Below, piece by piece: positions 8,618-17,423 of a stretch of DNA of 64,000 nucleotides. The translations under genes were made by a program, and so were the position numbers. Position 1 is the stretch's first letter, and every line of letters starts with the position of its first letter. Source of the stretch: Acidimangrovimonas sediminis (GTDB taxonomy: Bacteria; Pseudomonadota; Alphaproteobacteria; Rhodobacterales; Rhodobacteraceae); contig NZ_PHSN01000006.1 of assembly GCF_002871005.1 (NCBI RefSeq), positions 186,001 to 250,000 of the forward strand. Reading direction: 5' to 3'. Below the pieces are notes generated by a model. It searched no databases and had not been told where the DNA came from. It was given only the letters and a program-made list of their open reading frames with translations.

Positions 8618-9559
8618 ATGTCGCGACAGGCCCGACCCGACGAGGTGACGATCCTTCTTGCCCTGTTCAACGGGGCGCCCTGCCTCGATCCGCAACTGCA
8701 AAGTTACCGCGACCAGAGCCATGCCAACTGGCGCCTGATCGTGTCGGATGACGGTTCCACGGACGCGGGGCCGGCCCTCGTGCGGGCCTTTTCCGGCGCC
8801 GCCGACGGGCGGGCGGTGACGCTGATCGACGGGCCGCGGCGGGGATTCGGCCAGAACTTTCTGCACCTGATCCGCGCGGCGGGGCCGGACACGCCGCATG
8901 TCGCGCTGTCGGATCAGGATGACGTCTGGTTGCCGGAAAAGATCGCCCGAGCTGTCGCGCATCTTGCCATGGTGCCGACGGACATGCCCGCGCTTTACGG
9001 CAGCCGCACCTGGGTCTGCGACCGAAACCTGACGCGGCTGCATCCTTCGCCGCTGCATCGCCGGCCGCCGGGCTTTCGCAATGCGCTGATGCAGTGCATC
9101 GTCGGCGGCAACACGATGATGCTGAACCGCGCCGCGCTCGACCTCGTGCAGGCCGCGGCGGCCGAGGCGGGGCAGATCGTGTCGCACGACTGGTGGATCT
9201 ACCAGATCGTCTCGGGCGCCGGGGGACGGGTGATCTACGATCCGCAGCCGACCGTCCTCTACCGTCAGCACGGCGCCAACCTCGTGGGTGAGAACCGGTC
9301 GCTGCCGGCGCGGGCCCGGCGGGTCGCGCGCGTACTGTCGGGGGGGCTGCGCGACTGGAATGCGATCAACCTGCGTGCGCTGGCGGCATCGTCTCATCGG
9401 TTGACCGAGGAAAACCGGCAGCTTGTCGAGGGATTCGTCCGATTGCGGGCCGGGCCGCGGGCGATGCGTGCCCGCGCGCTGCGAAAACTCGGCCTCTATC
9501 GCCAATCGGGCCCGGCACAGGCGGCCCTCCTGATGGCGGCACCGCTCGGGCTGATCTGA
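8618..9559 (+). CDS. glycosyltransferase family 2
   Basis: Cytoplasmic GT-A sugar transferase of 313 residues. DDGST (44-48) and SDQDDVW (98-104) are the nucleotide-sugar and metal-binding motifs; the DQDDVW form is common in rhamnosyltransferase-like members, but the sugar cannot be read from sequence. AGGAGG at 8607-8612 precedes the ATG at 8618, which fixes the start. The 118-bp gap after the sulfotransferase may hold its own promoter. Last gene of the capsule cluster, before idi. Confidence 0.88.
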   Translation: MSRQARPDEVTILLALFNGAPCLDPQLQSYRDQSHANWRLIVSDDGSTDAGPALVRAFSGAADGRAVTLIDGPRRGFGQNFLHLIRAAGPDTPHVALSDQDDVWLPEKIARAVAHLAMVPTDMPALYGSRTWVCDRNLTRLHPSPLHRRPPGFRNALMQCIVGGNTMMLNRAALDLVQAAAAEAGQIVSHDWWIYQIVSGAGGRVIYDPQPTVLYRQHGANLVGENRSLPARARRVARVLSGGLRDWNAINLRALAASSHRLTEENRQLVEGFVRLRAGPRAMRARALRKLGLYRQSGPAQAALLMAAPLGLI

Positions 9560-9682
9560 GCGGGCTGAACACGATAAGGGGAGGATCTGCGCACTGCTGC
9601 ACAACGACCTGTGTCATCTTGCCTTGATGCCTCGCCGCTGCCTCGCGCGTTAATATAGTCGGAGAGGAGAGCCGGTGACTGC

Positions 9683-10213
9683 ATGGAAGATCAGATTCCC
9701 GCCTGGGTGAACGGCACGCTGATGCCGCGTGACAAGCTGGAGGTGCATCGCGCAGGCCTGCGCCACATGGCGGTGTCGGTCTTCGTCATCGACGGCGACA
9801 AGACCCTGATACAGCGCCGCGCGATGGCCAAGTACCATACGCCGGGTCTCTGGGCGAACAGTTGCTGCACCCATCCGCGCTGGGAAGAAGACCCGGTGGA
9901 CTGCGCCGTGCGTCGCCTGCGCGAGGAGCTGGGGCTAAGCGGTCTCTATCCCAACCACCGCGACCGGGTCGAATACCGCGCCGACGTCGGCTCCGGCATG
10001 GTCGAGCACGAGGTGGTGGATATCTATATCGCGTACGCCACGCCGGGCATGCAGATTGCCCCGAACCCTGACGAGGTGATGGACACCCGCTGGATCGAGC
10101 TGCACGATCTCTGTGCCGAGGTGGAGCGTCACCCGGCCCGCTTCACCCCGTGGCTTCAGATCTACATGCGCGAACACAAGAGCCGGATCTTCGGCACGCT
10201 GGTACGGTGCTGA
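9683..10213 (+). CDS. idi: isopentenyl-diphosphate delta-isomerase
   Basis: Interconverts isopentenyl and dimethylallyl diphosphate, feeding quinone and carotenoid synthesis. 176 residues, type 1 (Nudix-fold) enzyme. By alignment to the E. coli pattern, the catalytic cysteine is C62 in ANSCCTHP, the catalytic glutamates are E108/E110 in VEHEVVD, metal-binding histidines H22 and H28 lie in the N-terminal part, and RREEL-type Nudix sequence appears as RLREELG (78-84). A purine-rich GGAGAGGAGAG precedes the start. The MEP-pathway gene ispH is also in this window at 60421. A TAATAT at 9651 could be a -10 box, but no well-spaced -35 was found. Confidence 0.95.
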   Translation: MEDQIPAWVNGTLMPRDKLEVHRAGLRHMAVSVFVIDGDKTLIQRRAMAKYHTPGLWANSCCTHPRWEEDPVDCAVRRLREELGLSGLYPNHRDRVEYRADVGSGMVEHEVVDIYIAYATPGMQIAPNPDEVMDTRWIELHDLCAEVERHPARFTPWLQIYMREHKSRIFGTLVRC

Positions 10214-10224
10214 GCGGTGCGGTG

Positions 10225-10249
10225 CGGTGCTGACCGGCCGGGGGCACCG
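10225..10249. terminator. possible convergent terminator between idi and pip
   Basis: CGGTGC (10225-10230) pairs with GCACCG (10244-10249) in the 44-bp gap between convergent idi and the aminopeptidase gene. GC-rich loop, no T-run; weak evidence. Confidence 0.35.
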
Positions 10250-10257
10250 GACCTTGA

Positions 10258-11247
10258 TCAGAACCCCATCGCCACCGCGCTGGCGCGGTAGCCGTCCATC
10301 GCCTTCACCAGCTCGGCACTGATCCCGGGCTCCGACAGAGCGTGGCCGGCCAGCGGCACCATCTTCAGGTCGGCGCGGGGCCAGTTGGCGGACAGGTCCC
10401 AGGCCGATCGTGGCGGGCAGATCATGTCATAACGACCCTGCACGATCACCGTCGGGATGTCGCGCAGCCGCACCTTCTGGTCCAGGATCCAGCCATCGTG
10501 CTCAAGAAAGCCGCCGTGGGTGAAATAGTGATTCTCCAGCCGCGCGAAGGCATGGGCGTATTCCGACGGCCCCTCGCCCCGGCCAGCGTCATGCTCGATC
10601 GTCGCAAGGGCATTCTCCCACCCCGCCCAAAGCCGGGCAAAGCGCGTTTCCTCGGCATAATCGCCGCTGAACAGCCGACGGTGATAGGCCGTGATCAGGT
10701 CGTCACGCTCGTCCTCGGGAATGGCGCTGGCGAATCGCGTCCAGAGGTCGGGCCAGAACGCCCCGGCCCCGCCACCGTAGAACCAGCCAAGCTCGCGCTG
10801 CATCATCAGGAAGACACCGCGCAGGATCAGCGCGGCGGTCCGCTCCGGGTGGGTGATCGCATAGATCAGCGACAGCGTCGCGCCCCAGCTGCCGCCGAAG
10901 ACCATCCAGCGCTTGATCCCCAGCGCCTCGCGGATCCGCTCCATGTCGGCGACGAGATGCCAGGTCGTGTTGGCCTCGACCGAGGCATGCGGCCTCGACC
11001 GGCCACAGCCGCGCTGGTCGAACAGCACGACCCGGTAATGCGCCGGGTCGAAATATCGCCGCATGGCCGGGCTCGACCCGCCGCCGGGGCCGCCATGGAC
11101 CACCACGACGGGCACCCCCCGGGGGTTGCCCGATTGCTCGACATAGACGGTATGCCCATCGCCCACGTCCAGCATCCGCTGATCGAAAGGCTCGATCGCG
11201 GGGTAGAGGTAGGCGCCTGCGCGCTTTTGGCCTGCGTTTCTGTCCAT
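10258..11247 (-). CDS. pip: prolyl aminopeptidase (proline iminopeptidase)
   Basis: Serine peptidase of family S33 releasing N-terminal proline from peptides in the cytoplasm. 329 residues. HGGPGGG (51-57) is the oxyanion region, DQRGCGRS (77-84) is the family hallmark and the nucleophile is S120 in GGSWG. The C-terminal GRYDMICPP and GHA segments carry the expected acid and histidine. Start at MDRNAGQ (11247); the frame extends upstream, but that part runs into the ubiG promoter and coding region. Divergent from ubiG, 79 bp apart. Confidence 0.93.
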   Translation of the reverse strand: MDRNAGQKRAGAYLYPAIEPFDQRMLDVGDGHTVYVEQSGNPRGVPVVVVHGGPGGGSSPAMRRYFDPAHYRVVLFDQRGCGRSRPHASVEANTTWHLVADMERIREALGIKRWMVFGGSWGATLSLIYAITHPERTAALILRGVFLMMQRELGWFYGGGAGAFWPDLWTRFASAIPEDERDDLITAYHRRLFSGDYAEETRFARLWAGWENALATIEHDAGRGEGPSEYAHAFARLENHYFTHGGFLEHDGWILDQKVRLRDIPTVIVQGRYDMICPPRSAWDLSANWPRADLKMVPLAGHALSEPGISAELVKAMDGYRASAVAMGF

Positions 11248-11326
11248 GTCAGGGTTATATAACGCGAAGACGCGTCCCGCCACGGTGTCGCGTCGTCGCA
11301 AGTGCCCGGAATCGACAGGAGTTGAT

Positions 11327-12103
11327 ATGACACGCGCATCCACCGCCCCCGCGACGGCCGCAACGGGGACCGCGACGGTCGATCCCGCCGAGGTGGCGAA
11401 GTTCGAGGCAATGGCCGCCGAGTGGTGGGATCCGCATGGCAAGTTCAAGCCGCTGCACGAGATGAATCCCTGCCGGCTGGATTATATCACCCGCCAGATC
11501 GCCGCCGAATTCGGCCGGGATCTTGCCGATCCGCAGGCCTTCGCGGGTCTCAGGCTGCTCGATATCGGCTGCGGTGGTGGGCTTCTGTCGGAACCCATGG
11601 CGCGGCTGGGCGCCGAGGTGGTTGGCGCCGACGCGGCCGCCGGAAACATTCCCGTCGCGCGGCTTCATGCCGAGCAGTCGGGGCTTGCGATCGACTACCG
11701 CAACGTGACGGCCGAGTCGCTGGCCGCGGCCGGCGAACGCTTCGACGTGGTGCTGAACATGGAGGTGGTCGAACATGTCGCCGACCCGCTCGCCTATCTC
11801 ACCGCCTGCCATGACCTGCTGAAGCCCGGCGGGCTGATGATCTGCTCGACGCTGAACCGCAACGCCAAAAGCTTCGCGATGGCGATCGTCGGGGCCGAAT
11901 GGGTGATGCGCTGGCTGCCCAAGGGCACCCACGAATGGGCCAAGTTCATCACGCCCGAGGAACTTTACGACCTGATCCGCCGCGCGGGCCTCGACCCGGT
12001 CGACCGCAAGGGCATGGTGTTCAACCCGCTCGCTTGGTCGTGGAGCCTGTCCGATCGTGATCTGTCGGTGAACTACGTCACCGCCTCGGTCCGACGCGAC
12101 TGA
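11327..12103 (+). CDS. ubiG: ubiquinone biosynthesis O-methyltransferase
   Basis: SAM-dependent methyltransferase acting at the two O-methylation steps of ubiquinone synthesis. 258 residues with motif I LDIGCGGG (78-85), acidic VVGAD end of beta-2 (98-102) and [13 protein letters not shown] as the post-I region, all typical of UbiG. ACAGGA six bases before the ATG at 11327 supports this start. The N-terminus is alanine/threonine-rich and variable. Followed by a hairpin repeat and convergent pncB. Confidence 0.95.
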   Translation: MTRASTAPATAATGTATVDPAEVAKFEAMAAEWWDPHGKFKPLHEMNPCRLDYITRQIAAEFGRDLADPQAFAGLRLLDIGCGGGLLSEPMARLGAEVVGADAAAGNIPVARLHAEQSGLAIDYRNVTAESLAAAGERFDVVLNMEVVEHVADPLAYLTACHDLLKPGGLMICSTLNRNAKSFAMAIVGAEWVMRWLPKGTHEWAKFITPEELYDLIRRAGLDPVDRKGMVFNPLAWSWSLSDRDLSVNYVTASVRRD

Positions 12104-12143
12104 CGGCCCCACACTCGGCCCCGCCTCCTCTTCTTCTGAGCGG

Positions 12144-12176
12144 AAGTATCCCGGGGGTCCGGGGGCTGGCCCCCGG
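12144..12176 (+). repeat. dispersed hairpin element, copy A (likely terminator)
   Basis: AAGTATCCCGGGGG followed by the hairpin CCGGGGG-CTGG-CCCCCGG (12159-12176) between convergent ubiG and pncB. Shares its core and architecture with the elements at 18738, 31590 and 38008. Position after ubiG fits a terminator role, although no T-run follows. Confidence 0.7.
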
Positions 12177-12214
12177 CCTTGCCCAGGGGCCTTCCCGGGC
12201 ACGCCCTCGTGATC

Positions 12215-13507
12215 TCAGACGATCACGTCCATGGGCGTCTGCGCGCCGACCTCGAACACCCGCTTGTAGCGTGCGACTTCCTCGGGGGGCCCCATCGCCT
12301 TGACCGGGTTGTCCGACAGTTTCACCGTGGGCCGCCCTTCGGCCGCGACCGCCTTGCAGACAAGGCTGAAGGGCGCCAGCGCGTCGCCCGGCACCAGCCC
12401 GCGGAAATCGTTGGTCAGAAGTGTGCCCCAACCAAAGCTGAACCGCACCCGGCCCGCGAATCGTGTGCTCAGCTCGGCGATCTTCTCGACGTCGAGACCG
12501 TCGGAAAAGATGATCAGCTTCTTCGTCGGGTCCTCGCCGCGCTCCTTCCACCAGGCGATCGCGCTCTCGGCGCCTTCCACCGGGTCGCCGCTGTCGATGC
12601 GGATCCCGGTCCAGCCGGCAAGCCAGTCCGGCGCGTGTTTCAGGAAGCCCCTGGTGCCGTAGGTGTCGGGCAGGATGATGCGCAGCATCCCCTCGTGTTC
12701 CTCGTGCCAGTCGGCCAGCACGCGATACGGGGCCTCGCGCAGGTCCGCGTCGGTCTCGGCGAGCGCGGCATAGACCATCGGCATCTCATGCGCATTGGTG
12801 CCGATTGCCTCGAGGTCGCGGTTCATCGCGATCAGGCAGTTTGAGGTGCCGACGAAGGCCTCGCCCAGCCCTTCCTGCAGGGCCTGGACACACCAGTCCT
12901 GCCATAGGAAGGAATGCCGCCGCCGCGTGCCGAAATCGGCCAGCTTCAGCCCGTCGATCGCCTTCAGCCGCTCGACCTTTTCCCACAGCTTGGTCATCGC
13001 CCGGGCGTAGAGAACCTGAAGCTCGAACCGCCGCATGTCGTTCAGCACGGCGCGCGAGCGCAGTTCCATCAGTACGGCCAGCGCCGGGATCTCCCACAGC
13101 ATGACCTCGGGCCAGGTACCCTCGAACGTGAGCTCGTACTGGCCGTCGCGTTTCTCGAGGTGGTAGGGCGGCAGGCGCAGCGCGTCGAACCATTCCATGA
13201 AGTCTGGGCGGAACATCTGCCGCTTGCCGTAGAACATGTTGCCGCGCAGCCAGGTGCTTTCGCCGCGCCCGAGGCGGAGCGACCGGATATGATCGAGCTG
13301 TTCGCGCAGCTCGCCCTCGTCGATCAGTTCGGCCAGTCGGATGTTCTTGGAGCGGTTGATCAGGCTGAAGGTAACCTGCGTCTTCGGGCTGTTGCGATAG
13401 ATCGACTGGCACATCAGCAGCTTGTAGAAGTCGGTGTCGATCAGCGACCGCACGATCGGGTCGATTTTCCAGCGGTGGTTGTAGACCCTGGTGGCGATAT
13501 CGACCAT
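12215..13507 (-). CDS. pncB: nicotinate phosphoribosyltransferase
   Basis: Converts nicotinate, PRPP and ATP to nicotinate mononucleotide in NAD salvage. 430 residues, the length of the PncB class I enzymes. N-terminal [14 protein letters not shown], the GTSN and GTNAHEMP segments (the histidine in the latter aligns with the phosphorylated His of the family) and IDSGDP are all recognisable. Starts 3 bp after the stop of pncA, which supplies its substrate, so the two form a compact salvage operon. C-terminus ends at a dispersed hairpin element. Confidence 0.95.
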   Translation of the reverse strand: MVDIATRVYNHRWKIDPIVRSLIDTDFYKLLMCQSIYRNSPKTQVTFSLINRSKNIRLAELIDEGELREQLDHIRSLRLGRGESTWLRGNMFYGKRQMFRPDFMEWFDALRLPPYHLEKRDGQYELTFEGTWPEVMLWEIPALAVLMELRSRAVLNDMRRFELQVLYARAMTKLWEKVERLKAIDGLKLADFGTRRRHSFLWQDWCVQALQEGLGEAFVGTSNCLIAMNRDLEAIGTNAHEMPMVYAALAETDADLREAPYRVLADWHEEHEGMLRIILPDTYGTRGFLKHAPDWLAGWTGIRIDSGDPVEGAESAIAWWKERGEDPTKKLIIFSDGLDVEKIAELSTRFAGRVRFSFGWGTLLTNDFRGLVPGDALAPFSLVCKAVAAEGRPTVKLSDNPVKAMGPPEEVARYKRVFEVGAQTPMDVIV

Positions 13508-13510
13508 TCG

Positions 13511-14119
13511 TCAGCCCTCCAGCACGACGCCAGCCTCGACCATCGCGCCCCGCGCGGCCTCGAGGCTGCCGTCAAGGTCGATCGCGCGGCAGGCGTCTTC
13601 CAGCACGGTCACGTCATAGCCCAGCCGCGCCGCGTCGAGCGCGGAATACTGGACGCAGAAATCGGTGGCGAGGCCCACCAGCATCAACTGCTCGACCCCG
13701 CGGCTGCGGAGGTATCCGTCAAGCCCGGTGGGGGTGGCATGGTCATTCTCGAAAAACGCGGAATAGCTGTCGATCTGGCTGCGAAAGCCCTTGCGGATGA
13801 TCATGTCCGCGCCGTCGGTGTGAAGGTCGTCGTGGAACGCCGCGCCGGGGGTGCCGATCACGCAATGGTCGGGCCAGAGCACCTGCTCTCCGTAGGGCAT
13901 CGTCGTCACGCCGAACGGCGCGGCGCCCGGGTGTTGCGAGGCAAAGGAGGCATGGTCTGCCGGGTGCCAGTCCTGCGTCAGCACCTTGACCTGAAAGTCC
14001 TTCATCAGGGCGTTGATCCGGGGAACGATGCGGTCGCCGTCTGTGACGGCAAGCTTGCCGCCGGGGCAGAAATCGTTCTGGACGTCGATCACGATCAGGG
14101 CATGGGTGCCGGGCTGCAT
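13511..14119 (-). CDS. pncA: nicotinamidase
   Basis: Isochorismatase-fold amidase that deamidates nicotinamide to nicotinate. 202 residues. The catalytic triad is visible as D12 (VIDVQNDF), K110 (IIRKGF) and C155 (LATDFCV), and the metal site as D50, H52 and H56 in DWHPADH. Directly upstream of pncB. The 87 bp between it and the upstream unknown gene at 14207 may hold a promoter, so the salvage pair need not depend on the upstream genes. Confidence 0.95.
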   Translation of the reverse strand: MQPGTHALIVIDVQNDFCPGGKLAVTDGDRIVPRINALMKDFQVKVLTQDWHPADHASFASQHPGAAPFGVTTMPYGEQVLWPDHCVIGTPGAAFHDDLHTDGADMIIRKGFRSQIDSYSAFFENDHATPTGLDGYLRSRGVEQLMLVGLATDFCVQYSALDAARLGYDVTVLEDACRAIDLDGSLEAARGAMVEAGVVLEG

Positions 14120-14206
14120 GGGCGTCTCCTGTTTGACGAAGGCCTAGGGCGCGGTGGGGGCTTCGTCAATGGCAAGGCCCTTGGCCGCGCGGGGCCGAGA
14201 GGGCCG

Positions 14207-14593
14207 TCAGCCGGCGGTTTCGGTGCAGTGGCGGCGAAACGCCTTCTTGAGCATGTCGAGCTCGGCCCGCAGCAGGTCGACTTCGGCGCGGATGTCGTCT
14301 TCCAGCGGCTCGCCGGTCATGATGGCGAAGCTTGCCAGCCGTGCCCCGGTCAGGGCGTCGCGGATCAGCACGGTCTGCACCCCGTCGCTCAGCGCCGAGG
14401 CGGGGATCGGCACGCTGACCGTCCAGCCGCCGTCACGTTCCGGGATGACGCGGATGCCGGGGACCGGCTGGTCGAGGTGGGTGACCGACAGCAGGGGCGC
14501 GCCGCCGTCGGGCGTGGCGGGGCCGCTCAGCCGGCCTGACCAGACCCCCTGCGAGATCTGAAGCCTGGTCAGGGTCAAGTCGGATGCCGGCAT
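14207..14593 (-). CDS. conserved-looking hypothetical protein with C-terminal coiled coil
   Basis: 128 residues, function not recognised. The first ~95 residues alternate short hydrophobic strands and glycine/proline turns (VWSGRLSG, HLDQPVPGIRVI), suggesting a small beta domain; the C-terminus (about 98-122) is a charged helix with heptad-like leucines (IRAEVDLLRAELDMLKKAF). No signal peptide or membrane span. It begins 1 bp after the stop of the larger unknown gene at 14595 and is surely in the same operon, so the two products may act together. Confidence 0.7.
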   Translation of the reverse strand: MPASDLTLTRLQISQGVWSGRLSGPATPDGGAPLLSVTHLDQPVPGIRVIPERDGGWTVSVPIPASALSDGVQTVLIRDALTGARLASFAIMTGEPLEDDIRAEVDLLRAELDMLKKAFRRHCTETAG

Positions 14594-14594
14594 G

Positions 14595-15368
14595 TCACAC
14601 CTCCGCCCGCGGCCGGCGCGAGAAGGTCAGGTCGCGCAGGGTGATCTGGTTCATCTCGGGGGTCTCGAAGATCAGGTCGACCCAGATCTTCTCGATCCGC
14701 TTCTCGTTGATCTTGGTATAGCCGAGGTCGAATTCCACCATCACCTCGGGCTGTTGCAGCGGCAGTTCGCGCACCACCTGGTCGGTATTGGGGCCATGCT
14801 TGACGTTGAGACGGGCGAAGATCTCAATCGGGCGCTCCATCTCTACGGTGGTGTCCATGCGCACGATGTGGCGCCGGCGCAGTCCGTGGATCGCCTCTTG
14901 CGGCAGGTCGAGGACCAGCGAGAGGAAACTGCCGTCGAAGCGGAACACGTCGAGACGCAGGCCGAAGGGCGCAAGATCGGCCTCGCGCGTATTGCGGATC
15001 TGGCGCAGCGTCAGTTCGGACGTGGCGCAATCGTGGAACACGGTCGCCTCGGCGCCGAACATGGTCTGGCTTTCCACTGCCGACAGCCCGCGCGCGGGCA
15101 TCGGCCCGCGCCACAGTTCCGGGCGCCAGGACCAGTCGGCCGAGGCCGGCTTGCGCATCGCGTTGGAGCCGATCATCGGAAGGGCCAGCCGACCGTCGGC
15201 GACATGGGCGAGACGTTCCAGCTGCCGGTCCAGGGCGCGTGCCTGGCTGCGCACGGCCCGAAGGGTGCCAAGGTCGATCTGCCCCGCCTGTTCCGCCGCA
15301 CGACGCCAGCGGCGCAACGCGCGGCGCTGCACCATGCTATCGAAATACTGGCCCAGGCTGCTCTTCAT
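14595..15368 (-). CDS. hypothetical protein, DUF6478-like
   Basis: 257 residues from MKSSLGQYF. I recognise the general type (a Rhodobacteraceae protein annotated DUF6478) but know no function. The N-terminal ~70 residues are basic and helical (RRALRRWRRAAEQ); the rest is beta-rich, with patterns such as VFHDCATSELTLRQIRNT and EVMVEFDLGYTKINEKRIEK. No membrane segment. A much longer open frame on this strand runs upstream through accD, but that region is clearly antisense; the ATG at 15368 gives the sensible start. Forms an operon with the 128-residue gene. Confidence 0.72.
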   Translation of the reverse strand: MKSSLGQYFDSMVQRRALRRWRRAAEQAGQIDLGTLRAVRSQARALDRQLERLAHVADGRLALPMIGSNAMRKPASADWSWRPELWRGPMPARGLSAVESQTMFGAEATVFHDCATSELTLRQIRNTREADLAPFGLRLDVFRFDGSFLSLVLDLPQEAIHGLRRRHIVRMDTTVEMERPIEIFARLNVKHGPNTDQVVRELPLQQPEVMVEFDLGYTKINEKRIEKIWVDLIFETPEMNQITLRDLTFSRRPRAEV

Positions 15369-15451
15369 TCTGCCCCGACTGCTCACCAATTCACGGCCTT
15401 GGCCGCTGTTTCGGCGCCCCCTTCCGGGATGTATCGCCAAAAAGAGTGAAC

Positions 15452-15485
15452 AAAGCCACCCCCTTGAGAAAGCTACTCCCTTGAG
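15452..15485 (-). repeat. 17-bp tandem duplication upstream of the DUF6478-like gene
   Basis: Two adjacent 17-bp units, AAAGCCACCCCCTTGAG (15452-15468) and AAAGCTACTCCCTTGAG (15469-15485), differing at two positions. They lie 84 bp upstream of the start at 15368 and 9 bp beyond the end of the lipoprotein gene, so they may be direct-repeat regulator sites or part of a 3' end. Confidence 0.6.
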
Positions 15486-15493
15486 GTGGGGCC

Positions 15494-16222
15494 TTAGCCC
15501 GTCGTCGCGGCTGCGGTGGCTTTTGGCGATTCCGCCCGCACCTGTGCCATGAAAGCGCGCAGGAGCGTCTCGGCCCGGCGCGCGCCGATCGCGCGGTTCG
15601 GCAGACCCACCACCGAGAGCGTGACGATATGGCCGTTCAGGTCGAACAGTACCCGCCAGCTTTCCGGGGTGTCGGGCCGGCCGGGGAAGGCCGAACTGTC
15701 GCGCAGGTGCAGGAAGAAGGCGCCGTTGCCGTCGTGGTGGCCAAGGATGCGCACGGTCGAAGCCCGTCCCGACCGGCTTAGCGCGGCGCGGCCCTGGGGC
15801 GATTCGAAGTAGCGGGCGAGGCGCTTCTGGTCGCTGGAGATGCCCGCGCCCGAGGCGCCCGCCGACACGGCGGCGGTCAGCACGGCATAGGCCTTGGGCT
15901 GGGGCGCGCTGGCGGTATTCGAAAGTGCGGCGCAACTGCCCAGCAGCACGAAGGCGCCCTGTGCCGAATCCTTGCTGTGGGTGGTGTCGACGCAATAGCC
16001 GGCAGGCCCCGCGATCACGACGCTGCCGCCCGCGACGGGCATCCGCTGCGGCGCCATGAGCCCGGTGCAGGCAGCGACCAGCGGGACGATCGCCGCAGCC
16101 AGCAGAACGGCCGCGCGGCGGCGGCGCCCTGTGCCGGGCGTTCGTACTGGGGGCGGCAGCTTGCGCTGCCGGCGGGCAAGGCGGCTCCTGGGCTTCGGGG
16201 GCACGCTGTCGGCATGGCGCAT
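15494..16222 (-). CDS. putative lipoprotein of unknown function
   Basis: 242 residues. A basic, proline-rich N-terminus (1-36) is followed by a hydrophobic stretch (about 37-51) ending in a lipobox-like VAAC with C52; the unusually long n-region makes a signal-anchor an alternative. The mature part contains AGYCVDTTHSKDSAQGAFVLLGSC and a long ordered region with SWRVLFDLNGHIVTLSVVG near the C-terminus. GGAGG lies upstream of the ATG at 16222, supporting that start. Divergent from accD. I do not recognise the family; two cysteines in the mature domain could form a disulphide in the periplasm. Confidence 0.68.
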   Translation of the reverse strand: MRHADSVPPKPRSRLARRQRKLPPPVRTPGTGRRRRAAVLLAAAIVPLVAACTGLMAPQRMPVAGGSVVIAGPAGYCVDTTHSKDSAQGAFVLLGSCAALSNTASAPQPKAYAVLTAAVSAGASGAGISSDQKRLARYFESPQGRAALSRSGRASTVRILGHHDGNGAFFLHLRDSSAFPGRPDTPESWRVLFDLNGHIVTLSVVGLPNRAIGARRAETLLRAFMAQVRAESPKATAAATTG

Positions 16223-16463
16223 GACTTCCTCCGCGGTCGGCGTCCGGAGGGGATAATCTGCTGCGGCGCGTGGGGCAAGGTTGATCACCCCTGCCGTCGG
16301 GGGGGTTCGCCGCCGATGTGGGGGCAGGGTGCGGGGGCGGGGGGCAAGCGCCACGGCGCCTCGCGCGGGCGGCATCGGGGGAGATGGCGTCCGGCGATTG
16401 CAATTCGCCCCTGTGCGGCTTATCTCGGGCGCCACGACGCTGCGACGAAAGGCCATGGGCCCG

Positions 16464-17423
16464 ATGAACTGGATCTCGAACTACGTCCGCCCCAAGATCA
16501 ATTCGCTGTTCTCGCGCCGCGAGGTGCCCGAGAACCTTTGGACCAAGTGCCCTGAATGCGGCACGATGCTGTTCCACCGCGAATTGGCGGACAACCTGAA
16601 CGTCTGCACGACCTGCGATCACCACATGGCGATCACGCCGCGGGCGCGGTTCGCCGCACTGTTCGACGGCGGCGTGTTCCACGAGATCGCGGTGACGGAG
16701 CCACTGCCCGATCCGCTGCAGTTCCGCGACCAGAAGCGCTATCCCGACCGTCTGCGCGCGGCGCAGCGCGAGACCGGCGAAAAGGGCGCGATGCTGGTCG
16801 CCGAGGGCGAGATGGGGCGCACCCCGATCGTTGCGGCGGCGCAGGATTTCTCGTTCATGGCGGGATCGATGGGCATGCAGGTGGGCAACGCGATCATCGC
16901 GGGCGCACAGCGCGCGGTGAAGCTCAAGCGCCCGTTCGTCCTGTTTTCCGCCGCGGGCGGCGCGCGTATGCAGGAAGGCATTCTCAGCCTGATGCAGATG
17001 CCGCGGTCGACCATCGCGGTGCAGATGCTGAAGGAGGCGGGTCTTCCCTACATCGTCGTGTTGACCCATCCGACCACCGGCGGGGTGACGGCCAGCTATG
17101 CGATGCTGGGCGACGTGCAGATCGCCGAGCCCAACGCCCTGATCTGTTTCGCCGGCCCCCGGGTGATCGAGCAGACGATCCGCGAGAAGCTGCCCGAAGG
17201 GTTCCAGCGCGCGGAATATCTTCTGGATCACGGCATGCTCGACCGGGTGACCCACCGCAAGGCGATGAAGGATGAGCTGGTGACGATCCTGCGCATGCTG
17301 ACCGGCCAGCCCCCCGCGGTGAAGGGGGAGCTTCCCTCGCCGCCCGAACCGGCGGAACCGGACGCCGCGCCCGAGCAGTCCTCCGCGCCCGAACCGGCGC
17401 CGAAAGGGGACGCCAAGGCGTGA
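16464..17423 (+). CDS. accD: acetyl-CoA carboxylase carboxyltransferase subunit beta
   Basis: Beta half of the carboxyltransferase that makes malonyl-CoA for fatty-acid synthesis. 319 residues. The zinc ribbon C29-x2-C32-x15-C48-x2-C51 precedes the crotonase-like domain with FMAGSMGMQVG and GGARMQEG. The start is taken at MNWISNYVRP (16464), 11 bp after AAAGG; an ATG nine bases earlier is possible but too close to it. The last ~38 residues are a Pro/Glu/Ala tail (PPEPAEPDAAPEQSS) beyond the conserved domain. Its stop overlaps the GTG start of folC, the familiar accD-folC pair. Confidence 0.95.
   Translation: MNWISNYVRPKINSLFSRREVPENLWTKCPECGTMLFHRELADNLNVCTTCDHHMAITPRARFAALFDGGVFHEIAVTEPLPDPLQFRDQKRYPDRLRAAQRETGEKGAMLVAEGEMGRTPIVAAAQDFSFMAGSMGMQVGNAIIAGAQRAVKLKRPFVLFSAAGGARMQEGILSLMQMPRSTIAVQMLKEAGLPYIVVLTHPTTGGVTASYAMLGDVQIAEPNALICFAGPRVIEQTIREKLPEGFQRAEYLLDHGMLDRVTHRKAMKDELVTILRMLTGQPPAVKGELPSPPEPAEPDAAPEQSSAPEPAPKGDAKA

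Noticed and set aside
9619-9660. Promoter of idi: TTGATG with TAATAT
   Set aside because: The spacer is 21 bases, too long for a normal sigma-70 promoter; kept only as a remark in the gene entry.
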